DNA of 64,000 nt from Forficula auricularia. Taxonomy: Eukaryota; Arthropoda; Insecta; Dermaptera; Forficulidae. The stretch covers positions 4,595,190 to 4,659,189 of the forward strand of contig JALMQS010000816.1 in assembly GCA_024734495.1 (NCBI GenBank), in the 5' to 3' direction. The notes below the pieces were generated by a model that had not been told where the DNA came from, made no database searches, and saw only the letters and a list, made by a program, of their open reading frames with translations. Each line of letters starts with the position of its first letter. The stretch's first letter is position 1. Of the stretch, positions 12,082 to 23,439 are shown one piece after another. Position numbers and translations under genes: made by a program.

Positions 12082-12539
12082 AGTCTTTACCTGAGGAGCA
12101 TTTGAAGTCCCGCTTGGCGCGAGAGCGATTACAATACTTTACCCATGCTTAGCATTGATAAAGTGAAAACTTTTTTAAGATATCTTTCATATACGATTGA
12201 ATTCTCTATTTATTCGAATATTGAAAAATATTATGACATTTTAATTTTAATATGAAAACAAATCTGAAAAATTCACTAGATGATTTTTATTTCATGTCAG
12301 AAGTGTTGTATTCGATCTTTAGGGGATGTAAAATAAAAATCATCTATAATAGCTTGGATTCAATAAACAGGTAATTTTGTGATTTTTTTCCATCAAGGTT
12401 GAATTGAGTAAGATGAAATTATTAAATTAAAAATATTATAATTGAAAAGATTAGCTAAGTTGTTGATTCATAAAGAAAAATCAATGAGGTTATCCTCTGC
12501 TTGATGCAAATAAACATAATATTCATAATATAGCAAATA

Positions 12540-12600
12540 TAAATAAATATTTAAAGGAATCGTAGGGAGTTGTCCAACTCCCTACGATTCCTTTAATTAT
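12540..12600. repeat. Small hairpin
   Basis: AAAGGAATCGTAGGGAGTTG is followed after two bases by its inverted copy (CAACTCCCTACGATTCCTTT). Lies just before a hammerhead-like motif. Confidence 0.75.
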
Positions 12601-12654
12601 TAATCATGGACACGAATAATGAAATAATAAATAAATATGTATACTTATATATAA

Positions 12655-12715
12655 TTTATTTGTTTGAGGCTATAGTTTCGAAGGTTTGACCTTCTTCATC
12701 AGTCTTTTTAATTAG
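12655..12715 (-). ncRNA. Hammerhead-like ribozyme motif, degraded
   Basis: Minus strand: CTGATGA (12696-12702), one extra A, stem II GAAGGT/ACCTTC with a CAA loop, GAAAC (12675-12679), TATA loop, then GCC at 12668-12670 where an active motif has GTC. Stem I is only two clear pairs. Probably an inactive relic. Confidence 0.45.
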
Positions 12716-12838
12716 AAACATTTTATCTGTTATTTCTCATAGGGTCAATTACCTTGATTGGATATAGAAAATTTGTTTTATTTTATAGCAAGCTAACCAC
12801 ATAAATGATAGTCTCAAACAAATAAATTATATATGGTA

Positions 12839-13488
12839 TTAGGGTGCTACTTATTTTGGGTATTTTCGAATATTTACGCGGACAGGGGCTCATATGGTTC
12901 TAAATATTATAAATAAATAAAAATATCCCCCAAGTTTCAAGTCTCTATCTCACTTTTAACCCAGTGCTAGACAGCGATTAAATTTCCCATCTAATAACAC
13001 GGGGTTTTTGGCATTGGTCGATCAATTTTTTATCCCGGACAAATTAATAGTTCAAAAAGTTCGAAACTCTGTAGACTTTATTCTTATAATAGTAGCTAAC
13101 CTTCAGAATTTTTAAAGATTTTTAGTTACTACAATTTTGGAGTTACATCTAGATAAGCTACTGCTATATCATACCATTAGTAAGTTATAGACTCCAAAAC
13201 TATAATAGCTAAAAATCTGTAAAAATTCTAAGAAATAGCTACTCTTATAAAGATAAAGTCTATAGAGTTTCAAATTTTTTGAACCATTCCTTTGGTCGGA
13301 ATAAAAAATTGATCGTGCAATGCCAAAAACACCATGTTATTTAGATGGGAAACTTAATCGCTGTGCAGCACTAGATTAAAATTGAAATAGAGACTTGAAA
13401 CTTGGGGATGTTTTTTTATTTATTTCGAATCATACGAACCCCTGTCAGCGTAAATATTCGAAAATATCCAAAATAAGGAGCACCCTAA
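12839..13488. repeat. Foldback MITE with TTAGGGTGCT ends and TA duplication
   Basis: Arms of about 300 bp: TTAGGGTGCTACTTATTTTG mirrors CAAAATAAGGAGCACCCTAA, and CATCTAATAACACGG mirrors 13330-13350. Flanked by TA on both sides (12837-12838 and 13489-13490), the target duplication of Tc1/mariner-type elements. The nearby TCATAAAG and GCATCAAG motifs at 12470 and 13530 are also mirrored, so it is nested in an older hairpin. Confidence 0.75.
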
Positions 13489-13733
13489 TATTTATATTTG
13501 GTATATGTATGTATATTGTATATGTTTATTTGCATCAAGAAGAAGAAAACTTCACTGATTTCTCTTCATAAAAATATTCTATTTAAATAATTGTATGTAT
13601 TTATTCTACAAATTATAATAGAAGGAAATGTACAACTATATATTGTACACATATAAAATACACTATACAGTTCACAATATAATAAATAGTATAATTGAAT
13701 ATTAATATCAAAAAACAATTGAAATATGCTTAC

Positions 13734-13859
13734 CTTTATAATGGTTAAAGCAAGCAGCTAAGTCTTCAGCGGGCAGCCTTCGCCTGAATGGCGTCATTTG
13801 ACCCTCCTCGCCAAGACTCCTCTCCGGTGTCGCACTTAATTGCCGGCAGAGGGCTCGCG
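13734..13859 (-). CDS. Exon-like GC-rich island, unidentified
   Basis: 126 nt bounded by a TTTTATTACAG acceptor and a GTAAGC donor on the minus strand, with far higher GC than its surroundings. One frame is fully open across 41 codons (includes LSATPERSLGEEG and RRRLPAEDLAACF) and leaves one base at the donor; the other two frames contain stops. I do not recognise the protein. It lies downstream of the Dh31-R stop on the same strand, so it may be a separate gene, an alternative 3' exon, or a noncoding transcript. Its open frame does not join Dh31-R in phase. Confidence 0.4.
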
Positions 13860-13965
13860 CTGTAATAAAATTAAGATGGTGTTAGAAATTAATATAATTT
13901 TCTTTTTTAATAATATGAAAAGATATTTATTTATTTTTTGAATACAAAATTCCTAAAAAATAAGC

Positions 13966-14675
13966 TGACGTGTTCTGATGTGGCCATCCACTTGACTTTA
14001 CCTTACAACCTGGCCACTCACTTAATTTTAATATTTAATAAAACTTATTATAATCATGTAGGGGAGGGGGGTTAGTTTTTGGACTTTTAGACTTCTGGGG
14101 TCCCACTGATTATGTATACAAAATTTGGTTGAGTTTAGTACAAGAGCCTATATTTTCATTTTTTGACCCTACCCCCCCCCATTTTGGGCGGTTAGTTTTT
14201 GCATTTTTAGACTTCTGGGGTCCCACTGATTATGTATACAAAATTTGGTTGAGTTTGCTCAAATGGCCTGGATTTTTAATTTTTAACTCCCTCTCCACCC
14301 CTCTTAATTTTGGGTCGATATGCACCAAAATCTAAGCACCTCTTAATCTCAATGGACCAAAACTACGTGTGAAATTCGCTTTCGATATTCACACTATTTT
14401 TTGAGCTAGCTCGTCCACAAAAATTTGGTAACGCACAGACTAACTAACAGACAGACTAACCGACATTTTGACAAAACAGTTATTATCTCAAAAAATATAA
14501 TTTTTCGATGTTCACTTATGAGGGCTTTTTTGTAGAGCAAAATGCCATGGTTTTTCTCAATTTTTTTAATCAAAATAGTTTCAACCGTTTTTGAGATATT
14601 TTGAAAAAAAAGAAGGAAAAAAATCACTTTTTTCATGCACGATTACAATAATTGACCATACCCTGTATGGTAAAG
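13966..14675 (-). repeat. TTTACCATAC-ended repeat, copy 2
   Basis: Same landmarks and orientation as copy 1 (GATGTGGCCATCCACTTGAC to TGTATGGTAAAGTAAAAAAT). It holds two internal minisatellite units of about 110 bp (CCACTGATTATGTATACAAA twice). Frames at 14129-14335 and 14406-14636 are translations of the repeat, not genes. Confidence 0.8.
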
Positions 14676-15689
14676 TAAAAAATAAAACTTAAAATTCGTG
14701 ATTAATTTCAAGTCATTCTTAAGGTAGTTGTTTCACCATATGGGTTTTCTTAGGATTTTTTTGAAATTTAGACAGACTATTATTTAAATACTTCTGCAAG
14801 GATTGGTTGAAAAACTAAATTAATGAACAAAATAGTTCCGGAGATATTATATATAAATTCCAAAGATAGAGTTTTTCAGACTCTTATACATTGCACTATA
14901 CGGGATATCGGAAAGTTTACCAACATATTTAATTATAATTAAGAAACTCTTCTTACCATTGTTATAAAAAACTAAACCAACATTAAACAATAACTAATAC
15001 ATTTTTTAAGAAAATTTTAGTTCATAGTTACAATACAGTTTGAATAAATAATTACAAATGTATAATGAAAAATTTACACTAAAAACAAGCTGGCAACAAC
15101 GCATGTATTTAACCTAAAAAATGTGTTAACTTTAGTACTTTTTTCGCTTCAGCCATTGTCGAAATAGCTTATTGAGAACTTTTTGTTTTATAAATCGACC
15201 TTTATAATGTATTTTATCTGTCATTTCTATGAGAAAAATATTCAAGCTCGGACAATGTTGCCAAATTTGTCAAACAAGCACGGGATTGGCTAGTAGTGGT
15301 ACATAAACAGCAAAAAGTTTTGGGCTTATGAATTATGAATCCTTATTGTCTATTCTATATACTCAAGCATTACTTTTTGCTAGTATTGTCGCGAAACAAC
15401 TACCTTAAACAATTAAGAATTTGTTGTTAAGTTGGAAGCACGGTTAAATTTTACTTTGTTAAAATTCAAGCCTAAATATCTATATGTAGATGGAATTCTA
15501 TTATTTTAAAATAATTCTTTATTCATTTTTCCAAGGCCTTGTCCTAATAATAAAATAATTTTAATATTAAAATAATACCAATACGTGTTTAATAAGTATA
15601 TCATTGTAATAATTAATCATGTATTTTTATTTTAGGTTAAAAATAAAATAAAATGAGAGAGTCTTCTGTTTTTTAAATAAAATAATTTT

Positions 15690-15755
15690 TAATTATTTCT
15701 AGAGACTATAGTTTCGAAGGCATAGCCTTCATCATCAGTCTATCACAAATATTTC
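15690..15755 (-). ncRNA. Hammerhead-like ribozyme motif (left arm)
   Basis: Minus strand: CTGATGA at 15732-15738, one extra T, stem II GAAGGC/GCCTTC with loop TAT, GAAAC, loop TATA, cleavage triplet GTC at 15704-15706. Stem I: TAGA/TCTA next to the core, an internal loop, then TATTT/AAATA. Confidence 0.6.
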
Positions 15756-15849
15756 AAATTAGTTACAAATTAAGATTTATACATAGAAAAGACATTATAT
15801 ATTTTTCAAATTTTCTATGTATAAATCTTAATTTGTAACTAATTTGAAA

Positions 15850-15911
15850 TATTTGTGATAGACTGATGATGAAGGCTATGCCTTCGAAACTATAGTCTCT
15901 AGAAATAATTA
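15850..15911 (+). ncRNA. Hammerhead-like ribozyme motif (right arm)
   Basis: Mirror of the left-arm motif on the plus strand: CTGATGA 15863-15869, stem II GAAGGC-TAT-GCCTTC, GAAAC 15886-15890, GTC 15895-15897, TAGA/TCTA stem I followed by an internal loop and TATTT/AAATA. Confidence 0.6.
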
Positions 15912-16502
15912 AAAATTATTTTATTTAAAAAACAGAAGACTCTCTCATTTTATTTTATTTTTAACCTAAAATAAAAACAATTCTGTTACCATCGACAGTG
16001 AAATCTTTTATTCAACATGTATTTTTAATTAATAATACCAAATATGTGAAAATTAAACCAATTATTTTACATTAATTAATGTATACCTTGTATTTTAGCT
16101 TCGATTTCGGAGATTGCTTCTCCACCATCGAGTATCCTTATTAATCTTTAGTCCTTGTTTTTAATAAGAGGAAAAATCTAATTAGATAAAAAAACCTCTT
16201 TTCCGATAATTATTTAAATTCCATTATTCCCCAATCAAATCGATTGGTATCCTTCTCCACTTTTCCATCAATCCATTAATTGAATATGTGAAAATATTAG
16301 AACACATAATAAATATGCTCGTAAGTGGATCAAAATTTTAGCGAGATTTTAAAAAGAAATAAAAAGCTGCATGTTTCTACTATTTTATTTATCTAATAAT
16401 TTATTTATTTTTTAAATCCAAAATTCCAAAAAACCTTCTCCTGAACATGTGATCGGAAAAGATAACATCTAAATCATGGAAAAAGATATAAACAAAAACC
16501 AA

Positions 16503-16602
16503 NNNNNNNNNNNNNNNNNNNNNNNNNNNNNNNNNNNNNNNNNNNNNNNNNNNNNNNNNNNNNNNNNNNNNNNNNNNNNNNNNNNNNNNNNNNNNNNNNN
16601 NN
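16503..16602. other. Assembly gap, 100 N
   Basis: Exactly 100 unknown bases, the usual placeholder for a scaffold join. Any frame across it is meaningless. A CAGTAGCTTAGCGAGGGGGG motif starts about 70 bases after the gap and resembles a common transposon terminus. Confidence 0.98.
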
Positions 16603-16739
16603 GTGTTTTTTTTTATAATAAGTTGATACTCAAAGCCATTCTCAGAAAATGCGAGGCCTGAGCAAACAGTAGCTTAGCGAGGGGGGCGAGGGGGCTCAGT
16701 TGCCCCGGGCGGCACTCTTCTGATAGGGTCGGCAGATTT

Positions 16740-17150
16740 TGGCTAAAAATTATAAAAAGTTTTAACGGCATAATAAAGGGAGCAGAACAAAAAATACAAT
16801 TGGACCTGGAAAAAATAGAGAAATCGGCAAGTTCTTCCCTTACTATAAGGAAATAAAGATAAATGTTGGAAAAGAGGAGTACCTGGAGAGATCAAACATA
16901 AGTGAGTGGAAGAGACGCATCTGGACAAGGGCCAGATGCGGGAAATACTTACAACAGAGGAACAAGAGAGGAAGAAACAACAGTACCAGAAGGAGAGAGG
17001 AGAGGACCGAGAAGCTGTGGAAGAGCATGGTGGAGCCACTGAGGGAGGGAAGGATGGAAGATGACGTAATAGGACGGATGAAGGAAGAAAGACGGGATAG
17101 AAAAGAGAAGAAAGAAGGGAGAAGAACAAAACCATTAAATAAAATCAAAA
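16740..17150 (+). pseudogene. LINE ORF2 3' fragment
   Basis: Plus-strand frame from about 16810 to 17130 gives FFPYYKEIKINVGKEEYLE, WKRRIWTRARCGKYLQQRN and a long Arg/Glu-rich tail. The W-R-x-x-x-x-R-A-R-C-G pattern is that of the region after reverse transcriptase in some non-LTR elements. The long minus-strand frames here are shadows caused by the purine bias. Confidence 0.45.
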
Positions 17151-17589
17151 ATTATCTGTTTTAAACATAGTAAAAGAAAGTACTGAAGCCCCGTTCGGGC
17201 ATGTACTATAAATGTGAATTTTTTAATAAATATGTATGTGATTTGAGAATTTTTGAAAGAATTATGATTTTAATACTTTGTAAAATGTTCTAATTTTGTT
17301 AAATCTAAATTTAATTGAATATTGGAATATAAAATTGTGGAAAATTATTATATAAAATTGAATTGAATATTGAAAATTACATGGATGATAAAGCTGTTGA
17401 TACTTAAACTTTTGTAAATGCAAGGAGTTTTACTAAAACGAGTGCTATAAAACATTTCAAAACGTGCTTTTTATAAAACTTTTTCTTTTTCTACATTTTG
17501 TAATATATATATATGTTGTTTAAAAATATAAGACAAGTTTATTAATTAAGTTAAATCTTAAGTTTCGAATTTCGTATCTCTGAGACTCA

Positions 17590-17935
17590 TGGTTGCGAAA
17601 CGCAAGGGAGATAAATTCTTAAGTACTTAAACATCAACTTCCGGTTTTTCTATTTTAGCCAAAATCTTGTTATACTTCTTGTAGCCTCTAGATAGCTTAA
17701 ATTTTAAATTTCAAGGCTCTGCGACTTTCCGAAGACGAGATATGAACGATTAAAATATTTATTTTACGACACTCCTAATTTACAACCCCTTCCTTTAATT
17801 CAATCGGATTAAAAATTTGACACAACTATTAAATCATGACACTTGATAAATACACTAATTTTTAAAAAAAAACCGTTAGAGCCGTTTTTGAGAAAATCAA
17901 AAAAACGAAAAATCTTTCTTCCACCTAGAAGTTAC
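17590..17935. repeat. Dispersed repeat, inverted relative to 42950-43205
   Basis: Contains AAAAACCGTTAGAGCCGTTT, TTTACGACACTCCTAATTTA and CGACTTTCCGAAGACGAGAT, each found reverse-complemented at 42965-43150. The second copy continues into CGAGCATCGCTCGGTGTTCC. No coding capacity. Confidence 0.75.
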
Positions 17936-18090
17936 AAAATTAAATTAACTTTTTTCATCTCTGAGATACAAGCTCTCAAAGAGTCAGGACCCAGACTGGC
18001 CATCGCAAACTCTCCCATTATATTCTGTAGAATATAAATGTGAAAGTTAAAATAAGGAAGTAAGTAAAAGAGCAGATAAAAAAACAAAAA

Positions 18091-18440
18091 TGATTCTAGA
18101 CTACAATGCTACAAAAGAAGCAGTTGACACGCTTGATCAACTGATTGCAACCTATACATGCAAGAGGAAAACTAATCGTTGGTCGATGATTGTTTTTCAC
18201 AATATTCTTGACAGTACAGCCTACAATGCTTTTGTATTATGGAGAGAAATAAATGCAGAGTGGTAAAAAAAACTATTTCTTCAAATGAAGAATATTTCTT
18301 GAAGAATTGGGAAGAAGTCTAGTTCCCCATATATTGAGAATCGACAAAGAAAACCTCGAAATGAAACATCACTTGGTACTGTGGAGAAAATACAAAAGCA
18401 CCACACTTCTGAGCCAAGCACAAGTCGACCTCCCCTTCTT
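18091..18440 (+). pseudogene. piggyBac transposase C-terminal remnant
   Basis: From 18091 the frame reads MILDYNATKEAVDTLDQLIA then TYTCKRKTNRWSMIVF and AYNAFVLWREINAEW, a clear match to the last catalytic-Asp region of piggyBac transposases (YN-x-TK-xx-VD). After a stop and an A-rich shift it resumes with FLEELG, a Pro-Tyr-Ile motif and RKPRNETSLG. The zinc-binding tail is missing. It is a different lineage from the 33-kb element. Confidence 0.85.
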
Positions 18441-18796
18441 TAAAACTAACTACTAACTAATTTTGTACGTCAAGTCGTGACAATAAAACATCAACAACAT
18501 GCTGTAAATCTCATGTTTCCTATTATTGTCCAAACTATAAAAAATAAAATATCTACATATTAGGAGAAATGTTTTTATATAATATATTAAAAATAAAATA
18601 TTATTTTGAAGAAATTTTTTTATTTTATTATTTAATCCTATTTAAATTATTATTAATAATATTCTCATTTATTAAATTATATTAGTAAATGTATTTGACG
18701 GTTTAATTGCATAAAAGAAGTATTCCTAACAACTTTTCCCTAAAACGCTCGGTGGTCCAGGGACTTATCTTTAATATACATATAGATAATGTTGAA

Positions 18797-18915
18797 GGAG
18801 ACAATAAAAGAGTGTGTCTTCTGCTGGAATTATAAATTTTATTTATTTATAACGAAACTATAGTCTCGTTATAAATAAATAAAATTTATAATTCCAGCAG
18901 AAGACACACTTTTAT
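18797..18915. repeat. Short hairpin of the AGAAGACACACT family
   Basis: Arms AGTGTGTCTTCTGCTGGAAT and the inverse, meeting at a centre that keeps only CGAAACTATAGTCTCG. The CUGAUGA and stem II part of the longer family members is deleted, so no ribozyme is possible. Confidence 0.8.
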
Positions 18916-18999
18916 TTTTAGGTGGTTAACTTTTAAAGGATAACTTTAACTTAGTTAAAATTTTTGAAAAGTTGACGCCTTAACGATTATCGAAATTAA

Positions 19000-20930
19000 C
19001 TTTATGAGTAGCGAATTAACGATTAACGAAGTTAACTTTTGTATTAACTTTGCCCACCTCCGGTAATATTTTGTCTAACTTTTCTCTTTAGTGGGGTTAA
19101 CTTTATTGCAAACATTAAAAAAAAATTCAAATCTTTTATATAATAAAGTGGCAATTGTAGTTGCTAGACTTGATCCATGTGGTTTAAAATATTAAAAAAT
19201 AAAATAAATAACAATTATTAATATTAAATAATTTTAGGATTATTTTTCATGAATTTAAGTTTAAAAACTAAGAATTTGAAATGCCTCCAGTAACATATAT
19301 ACTATATATGGCTAATTTTGATTTTTAGCTCATTCCTCAATCTCTCACCACTAGTACTTATTGACGAATTTAGTGGTCTGGCACTTTTCCAATTTAACCG
19401 CGAAAGGGTGTTGGGAATCTGCAAAACGTGTTCTATGCACAAAGCAAATGTATAAAAATAATTTTCGAACAAATCACGCACGACCATTTGACTTCAAACT
19501 AAGCATAGCTGGTACTTAAATGCCGAAATATTCTTTATTTCTTATCAAAAGTATAGTTATGATGAATTTTTATATCCTTAACTTGAGAAATAATTGATTC
19601 CCCATACAAACTTTCATTCCCTATTTCACCCCCTTCAGTTTTATTTTCGAGACAAAAAGTAGCCTATTTCATCAAAATCGGTTCAGCGGTTTAGGCTTGA
19701 AAACGTAACATGTCTTCAGCAATGGTTACCAATATAAACCGAAATGTCAAAAATCCAATGTGGAATGGTTATTCCTCGACTCTTAAATGAGAATTATTTT
19801 TGAATTAATGTCAATATGAACTACAAATTGCAAGTGATATCTGATTAATAATAAAGGAACAAACATATTAATATTTCAAATGAATTTGGATAAAGTTTAG
19901 CAACGATCCGTTGCAGTTTATTTTCTCTATATTCAGTATATTTATTGTTTTTGTTCCATATAATTGTTGTTTCCCTTTTCAAATTTTTTTCTCTTGATCT
20001 GTTTGTATCATATTGTTTATTTTCTTTGTAATTAAATTGGCCTAATATTGTACATTAAAAAGGCTAGATACCCCCTACAAATACAATGTTCTTGAATAAA
20101 AAAAATAAATAAAAATATGTTCTGTACTAGTGCATTTAATTTTCTAAATTTCCAAAATAGCTTCGAGATGGTGGGGAGGGGGGGGGGGGGGGCAAATGTC
20201 AAGTGCCTAGGGGCCCTGGGTCTCTTAAATCCGCCCCTGTGTGGAAGGCCACATCAGTTTATTTTGAATTTTTGGTCGCTGCACAATATAACATTTTCAT
20301 TGTCATTGTCATTTTATGTTTTTCGACCCCAAAATTTAGTTGCATGACTCAAAATGGGGTGGTCGCGACCATTGGCGTAGTTAGGGAGTTTTCCTAGGGG
20401 CGGCAGCCGGACAGCTGATTATCACCACAAGGTTTTAATTTCGATAATCCGATTAGAGATCAACTAACTTTTTGGTGGAATTGACAAATTTTGGAAGTAA
20501 CAAAATAATTTAATGAGAAATACATATGCATATGGTAAGTGATCCTTCGTAATAATGGAGTTTCGATTTTTCTAGGGGGAACAATGAGTTTTGTAGGGAG
20601 TATTTATCTCAATTTTCACTTAAATTTCACCTTTACTGGATAACACTTTGAGGTAAACAAATACATTAAAGTACATTTAATTTCCATCAGAAAAGTTAAT
20701 ATGAGAGAAATGTCTAAAATCAATAATTTACGAGTTATGTAAATGTTTTATAAAATTTCGAATTTGGTTGATTATTCGGATTTGAATAAAAATTTTCACC
20801 TTAATACTAGGGGCCACCCTTAATCTAAAACGCGCTTTTATTTTTGTAAAATAATGTTTACTTTTCCCAGAAAAAAAATATTTAATTTTGAAATTTTAAT
20901 CCTTTAGCTACATATATAAATAGTCATCGG
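19000..20930. other. Gene-free, repeat-derived stretch
   Basis: Contains the inverted copy of the 11.5-kb array at 19690-19930, a G-run with GCCCTGGG-type text at 20170-20240, and a GGCGTAGTTAGGGAG terminus-like motif at 20373. No supported coding frame. Confidence 0.5.
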
Positions 20931-21866
20931 AGATAATAAACTTTCTTTTAGAAAATCATAATATCAAATGGTCAATCTATTTCAAATCGCCCAATTTAAA
21001 TAAAATTTATTGCACATCATTTTATATTTTTCTGATTTTTTTATCTTGAGTTCCCTATAGATAGACAGTCACAAAAGAGTACTTGAAAATAATTTATAGT
21101 TTTTTTTTGGCAGACATTTTAAAATGGTGGTTGGGCATATGTTAATAAAAAAACATGGTTTGCGGAAAGTTTAATTGCCAAGCTAGTTTTAAAGATATCA
21201 GAATAATTCCAAAACCAGTGTGTTCAGCATGAAATGAACTTCAGGTATACATTATGTATGAATCGTGACTTTTTAAGACTATAAAGTTTTATGAAGAAAA
21301 AGAGACTCACTAATAATAATTTATTTCTGTGTTGTATACTTATATAACTACCTGCAGTATAAGTTGTAGTCCTGAGAATGCACTCGTTTTTTTTCTAGAG
21401 CTTTTCAAAAATGGCCGAAACCCTTTAAATCTCAATTTTCTCAGGTCAATATCTGAAAAGGCACTGAATGAAAAAAATTGAAAATTTTACAGAGTGTTCT
21501 TTATACAAATAGGAATATCTCACTTTCATTTACCATCTACTCTTTGTCACTTGTAAAAAAGCATTTACTTTGCGACATACAACCGGACCTTAGAGTAATA
21601 GTGCAGTGAATTTCAGTAAAAATGCCACCCTTCTACACGGTCATGCTGTGCCAAGTTCTCAAACAAGGGCTTGAAATTATTATATTTGACATTGGTCGAA
21701 TGATGATTGAATCATACATACTATAAATGATCAAATATTTCTACATTTAAATAACAATGGACAGTGATAACAATAGGAGTTCTAATTCTTAAACTTGATT
21801 TACCGATACATTTGTTGTACTAGACACAATAATGTTGTAACGACAACGACAAACCGTTTCTTTTTT

Positions 21867-22240
21867 TTAATGAAAATGATGAGAGAAGGAGTTAGACCAA
21901 AAAGGTGCACCCCTAAAGGCCTGAGTTGGCCCCTCCATTGTGAAAAGAAGAAGAGGGGATTTTATGGGCTGGGTAGGGGTCGAAGGTATATGAGGATACG
22001 GGTCTTGGAACAGCTGAAGGTTATAAGTCGCTGGGAAGACGGTGGCTGGGAGCGAGTTCCAGTCTCTGAAGTTCATAGGGATAAAAGAGATGGCGAAAGC
22101 GCTTGTCAATTTTTATCCAATTTGACAGCGAAGGCTTGCTGAGGGTTTGAAAACAGTGCGTTTCTCGTAAAAAGGGCTTTAGGGGGGATAATTGATTTCA
22201 GCTCGACTGAACAGACACCATGATAGTATCTGTAGTACAG
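21867..22240 (-). pseudogene. LINE reverse-transcriptase ORF 3' end
   Basis: Minus-strand frame with FIPMNFRDWNSLPATVFPAT and, upstream, the equivalent of YYRYYHGVYSVELKS read from 22190-22240 in another frame. The same segment is on the plus strand at 50030-50520. DWNSLPA-x-VFP-x-YNL is typical of the C-terminus of Jockey/CR1-type LINE ORF2. It is 5'-truncated and frame-shifted. Confidence 0.75.
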
Positions 22241-22339
22241 GGAAAGGGCAGTGACGGTTCTTATGGAAAACTAACGATAATTAAATACATTTCTATGTTT
22301 AATCAAGAATTATGTTATTTTTTTAATTTCTTGAAGTAC

Positions 22340-22440
22340 CTATTTGCTTTAACCCAGGCCTTTAGGGGGTGCACTTTTTGGTGTAACTCCTTCTCTCATT
22401 TCCATGGTGATTCCCCACCCCCCCACCCCGTTCCTACGCC
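22340..22440 (+). repeat. Extra LINE tail fragment
   Basis: GCCTTTAGGGGGTGCACTTT with GGTGTAACTCCTTCTCTCAT repeats, in the opposite orientation, the 3' end of the LINE fragment at 21867-22240; the same words close the copy at 50460-50510. Confidence 0.6.
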
Positions 22441-23439
22441 TCTGATTGTGTGTATTCTGTATGCAAGTGTAGTACAACAAATGTATCGGTAAATCAAGTT
22501 TAAGAATTAGAACTCCTATTGTTATCACTGTCCATTGTTATTTAAATGTAGAAATATTTGATCATTTATAGTATGTATGATTTAATCATCATTCGACCAA
22601 TGTCAATTGTAATAATTTCAAGCCCTTGTTTGCTAACTTGGCACTGCATGAGCGTGTAGAAGGGTGGCGTTTTTACTGAAATTCACTGCACTATTACTCT
22701 AAATGTAGTTGAGTCTCAGTCATAATTTTTTTGTGAGATATTCCTATTTGTATAAAGAACATTCTGTAAAATTTTCAATTTTTTTCATTCAGTGCCTTTT
22801 CAGATATTGACCTGAGAAAATTGACATTTAAAGGGTTTCGGCCATTTTTGAAAAGCTCTAGAAAAAAACGAGTTCATTCTCAGGACTACAACTTATACTG
22901 CAGGTAGTTATATAAGTATACAACACAGAAATAAATTATTATTAGTGAGTCTCTTTTTCTTCATAAAACTTTATGGTCTTAAAAAGTAACGATTTATACA
23001 TTTTTTCCGAGTTTTTACAGAAAGAGTTTGACTGACTCTCTTGCATGATAGAAAAATTAAAATAATGTATACCTGAAGTTCATTTCATGCTGAACACACT
23101 GGTTTTTGAATTATTCTGCTATCTTTAAAAATAGCTTGGCAATTAAACTTTCCGCAAACCACGTTTTTTATTAAAATATGCCCAACCACCATTTTAAAAT
23201 GCCTGCCAAAAAAAAACTATGACATATAAATTTTTTTCAAGTACTGTTTTGTGACTGTCTACCTATAGGGAACTCATGATAAAAAAATCAGAAAAATATA
23301 AAATCATGAGCAACATTACCTGGGTGATTTGAAATGGATTGACCCCAAAATGTTTCTTCATTAGAGTTTTTTAATATGTAGGTACAATATCTAGGGGCGC
23401 TAACGCTGTATTTATCTAACTTTCCACATAAATTTCACC

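Larger units (their letters stand above)
15624..15976. repeat. Near-perfect foldback carrying a hammerhead motif in each arm
   Basis: Arms of about 165 bp with a loop near 15790-15812. Left end TTTTATTTTAGGTTAAAAAT mirrors ATTTTTAACCTAAAATAAAA. The ACTATAGT stem III centre and the CTGATGAT core occur in both arms in opposite senses. Confidence 0.9.
20940..23350. repeat. 2.4-kb inverted repeat (large foldback)
   Basis: Left arm about 20940-21855, right arm about 22455-23350, roughly 0.9 kb each. Examples: ACTACCTGCAGTATAAGTTG mirrors CAACTTATACTGCAGGTAGT, and TTTCGGCCATTTTTGAAAAG appears inverted. The right arm has an extra block near 23000-23060. The loop holds a LINE 3' end and a second small copy of its last bases. 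Confidence 0.85.

Noticed and set aside
16743..17148. Ser/Leu/Phe-rich frames of 130 and 101 codons on the minus strand
   Set aside because: Antisense shadow of a purine-rich LINE fragment on the plus strand.
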